The notes under the pieces were generated by a model. It worked only from the letters and a program-made list of their open reading frames with translations, ran no database searches and was not told the origin of the DNA. Below are positions 51,674 through 64,000 of a DNA stretch of 64,000 nucleotides, piece after piece. How positions within the stretch are numbered: the stretch's first letter is position 1; each line of letters begins with the position of its first letter. The DNA is from Membranipora membranacea (Eukaryota > Bryozoa > Gymnolaemata > Cheilostomatida > Membraniporidae), in NCBI GenBank assembly GCA_914767715.1, contig OU612065.1, forward strand, positions 37,448,001 through 37,512,000, given 5' to 3'. The position numbers were made by a program, and so were the translations under genes.

Positions 51674-52856
51674 GTGAGTTGCTTTGCTTTGATTTGTATT
51701 TTGCGGCAGGGTTTCGGGATGAGTTTAGGTTTGCAGTCGGTGTTAACATCGCCATAAAACTGACAATAAACGAACACCAGGCTGGCTGTAATTGGTCACA
51801 GCTGTTGGCCGACGGTTAAGGGTTCTGATCTGAGTATGTGCATTTACTCTCTCTTATTCTTATAATTGTTCTTTTCGAGTTTTGGTGAGCTATGTGGCAA
51901 GATAGAAATCTGCCGACAAGATACTGCTTCATAAATTGCAAGTAAGCCAGGGCTGTCGAGGCATTAACCTCATGGCAGGTCCTTTATAGTTTAATGAGTT
52001 GGTTTTCTAATTCATCTGTGTGTTGGGAATATTATATCAATAATTTATCTTTGAGTGATCCTTGGTCAGCATATCAGTGATAATTTAGCACATCGAGCCT
52101 GCTGCATATAACAGTTAGTTTTCACACAAGGCGGCATTTCTTTTAAATATTAAGTTATCTCGTATACAGCAAGTATGCCTGGGATTTCTAGAAATGTGTT
52201 TCTTCCGCCAATGCCTATACTGTGTGGCCGATCAATTTTTTATATCAATGATAAATTTGATGAGATTCAACATCGGCATGTACCAGTTAAAATGGCATCA
52301 ATCATAGAAGATAAGTTCACTGATTAGACCAAGGTAAATAATCCAAATAGTACTGCAATGAGCCATTGCTTATAGTGAACTTTCCAAACCAAGGTCTAGT
52401 AAAGATCTCACACATAAAGTGTTGGATCATTGCATCTGTTGAACCCTATCATCTCGATAATTTATTCATTTTATTAAACTCCACCTCTCAAACTCTTTAT
52501 ATCAAAACTATTACACAACATGGGCAATGACGCGGATCAGAATGTAAAACGAGATGGTTAGGCTACAATTTGCTAATTCTAGTCTAACTCTGTGGTGATC
52601 TTTGGAGTTAGTTGGAATTGGTGATGTCATGTCAGCTGAGCTTCGTGACAAACATGAGATAGATTATCAATCATACAGTACAACATAAGCTCCAATAAAA
52701 TGATTTGATTAGAATGTAGTCACTGCCAAATTATTCAAATTTATATTTCCCTTTTGATGGTGTTGCTGTTTTTCTTTCGTCAACCACTTCAATTCTTGAC
52801 CTTGTATCCTCTGATGACTGGCCAATCTGGATAATTACGTCCTGTACAATAGGTCA

Positions 52857-52888
52857 TCCTCCTCCTCCTCCTCCTTCTCCTCCTCCTC
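52857..52888 (+). repeat. CCT trinucleotide tract
   Basis: A CCTCCTCCT run with one CTT interruption in an AHCYL intron. Confidence 0.85.
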
Positions 52889-53280
52889 ACCAACGCTGAC
52901 AGATCTGACTCTCTGCATTCCTGCAGCCTCTGCAAGATCTACACAGATTAGACAACCCAAAATAGTCCTGCCGCAATGCAAGGATTTTAATGATTTTTAA
53001 CCAGGGCATAAGAAGTCACTAAGAACCAGCAGAGTTAAATTAATGGCTAAATGATAAATGTGACTGATTCAATCTGGTGGGATATTTATGCCCTCTGATG
53101 ACAGAATAGTTTGGTAGTCTGTCAATCGTTTCTGCGGTAAGGAGCAGTTTGATCTGTAAGCGCTATGTGCTTGAGCCGCAGAAGTATTTAATGTGGTGTG
53201 GTGGGTTTGATCTCCTCAGTCTCCTTTCTGGCACAGATCTTCTTAATCCTTGACATTAGAGAATAAGGTAGTTAGTAGAC

Positions 53281-53365
53281 ATGGAGGAAGTTCAGGAGCA
53301 TCACACAGCCAAACAGAAGAAGCCTCACCCGACCTTCGAGGCGTACTTCAGTGACAGCGCTGCCG
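53281..53365 (+). CDS. AHCYL alternative first coding exon E (phase 1)
   Basis: ATG at 53,281 opens 28 codons plus one base (MEEVQEHHTAKQKKPHPTFE, then AYFSDSAA). Phase 1 fits 54,010 and would give FSDSAA-A-SYTDDSS, close to vertebrate YSSAASYTD. The donor (G/GTCGGA) is weak, so this is less sure than the others. Confidence 0.45.
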
Positions 53366-54009
53366 GTCGGATTATTATTCATTGTACCTTGTCATATTTT
53401 GCATTATTTCACTTATTGTGTATTCTTGTATTGTGTTGTGCTGTTGATCTTCCTCACTTCCTGTTGGTTCGTTGCAGTATTGATATATAGATAGAGCCTT
53501 TGAAGAAGGACAGGTTAGGCTTGAAAACCTACTTGTGCGCCTCATAATTTTCATTAGCAAAAGCATTTTTGTGCTAAAACATTACGTAACATTAATTACT
53601 TAAAAGACAACTCAGTCAGACAGAGTAAATCTTTATAGAATAAGTAAAACAAATTGTGTGTGGAGATTTTTGCGGAATGGGTTCATTGTTTCATACATCA
53701 GAGTAATAGGTACTTATCCAACCTGTAGACTTGATAATCTGAACATTGATCCTGAGCAGTCTGTTTAACACACCCTGCAGCTTTGGAACAGAACTTGTGT
53801 AATGTGATTCACATTCATTGGCCAAGACTACTATTTATATGTATAATTGCAACAACTCTTGTTATATGCCGTTGATAATCACTGTTCTTTTTGCTCCTGT
53901 AGTTGTGTACATAGTGTATTACCTGTGTCCCTACCATGTTGCCCTGTACAGATGAGTATGCCTCCTTGTCTGTATTATATATTAACCTGCTGCCGTTTTA
54001 TTTTGGCAG

Positions 54010-63851
<9,842 letters not shown>

Positions 63852-64000
63852 TAGTTGTCTGTCTCTCTTTTGTGAAATATTGGCTAAAGCTCCTAAAAAT
63901 AATGTTCCAACTTCTTATTAGCAATTTCGCTCAAAGCTCGGCACTTATCAAGTTAGATGTATGTTGCAGACTTGTTTTTCTGTCTAGGTGCTATATTTTA

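Overview
This is nuclear DNA of a multicellular animal, most likely a marine invertebrate. The coding sequence is split into many short exons with GT-AG introns of about 150 bp to several kb, the DNA is AT-rich, and every recognised protein is an animal orthologue. A sponge or another early-branching or deuterostome invertebrate is plausible, but I cannot fix the phylum. I rebuilt the genes by joining exons by eye, checking splice sites and reading phase at each junction and comparing with remembered family sequences. No alignment or expression data were available.

Layout. (1) 281-1,804, +: 3' end of an unrecognised gene. (2) 2,676-10,725, -: complete seven-exon mitochondrial methylenetetrahydrofolate dehydrogenase/cyclohydrolase (MTHFD2 type, 333 aa). 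Its 4.3-kb intron 3 holds a foldback-type element at about 6.18-8.14 kb, and its intron 1 begins with a minisatellite of splice-donor-like units. (3) 12,644-18,716, -: NPLOC4, lacking only a short first coding exon. (4) 21,158-21,836, +: MRPS21 (87 aa). (5) 22,823-31,988, -: an OTULIN-family protein (848 aa) with an N-terminal membrane segment and an apparently dead catalytic centre. (6) 32,540-33,012, -: an unrecognised coding-like stretch with a frame break. (7) 36,594-37,928, -: RPL15, with a TOP-type promoter and a candidate C/D snoRNA in its first intron. (8) 42,377 to beyond the right edge, +: an AHCYL (IRBIT family) gene with up to five alternative first coding exons.

The genes are ordinary housekeeping functions: mitochondrial one-carbon metabolism, p97/Ufd1/Npl4 segregase, mitochondrial and cytosolic ribosomes, ubiquitin-related regulation and IP3-receptor/ion-transport regulation. 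I see no operon or functional cluster.

The most interesting features are structural. The MTHFD2 donor seems to have seeded an array of about 28 decoy 5' splice sites. The NPLOC4 exon 9 donor is duplicated in a perfect 26-bp tandem repeat. The AHCYL first exons fall into two phase classes that either include or bypass a phospho-motif exon. The OTULIN-like protein combines a membrane anchor with loss of the catalytic residues.
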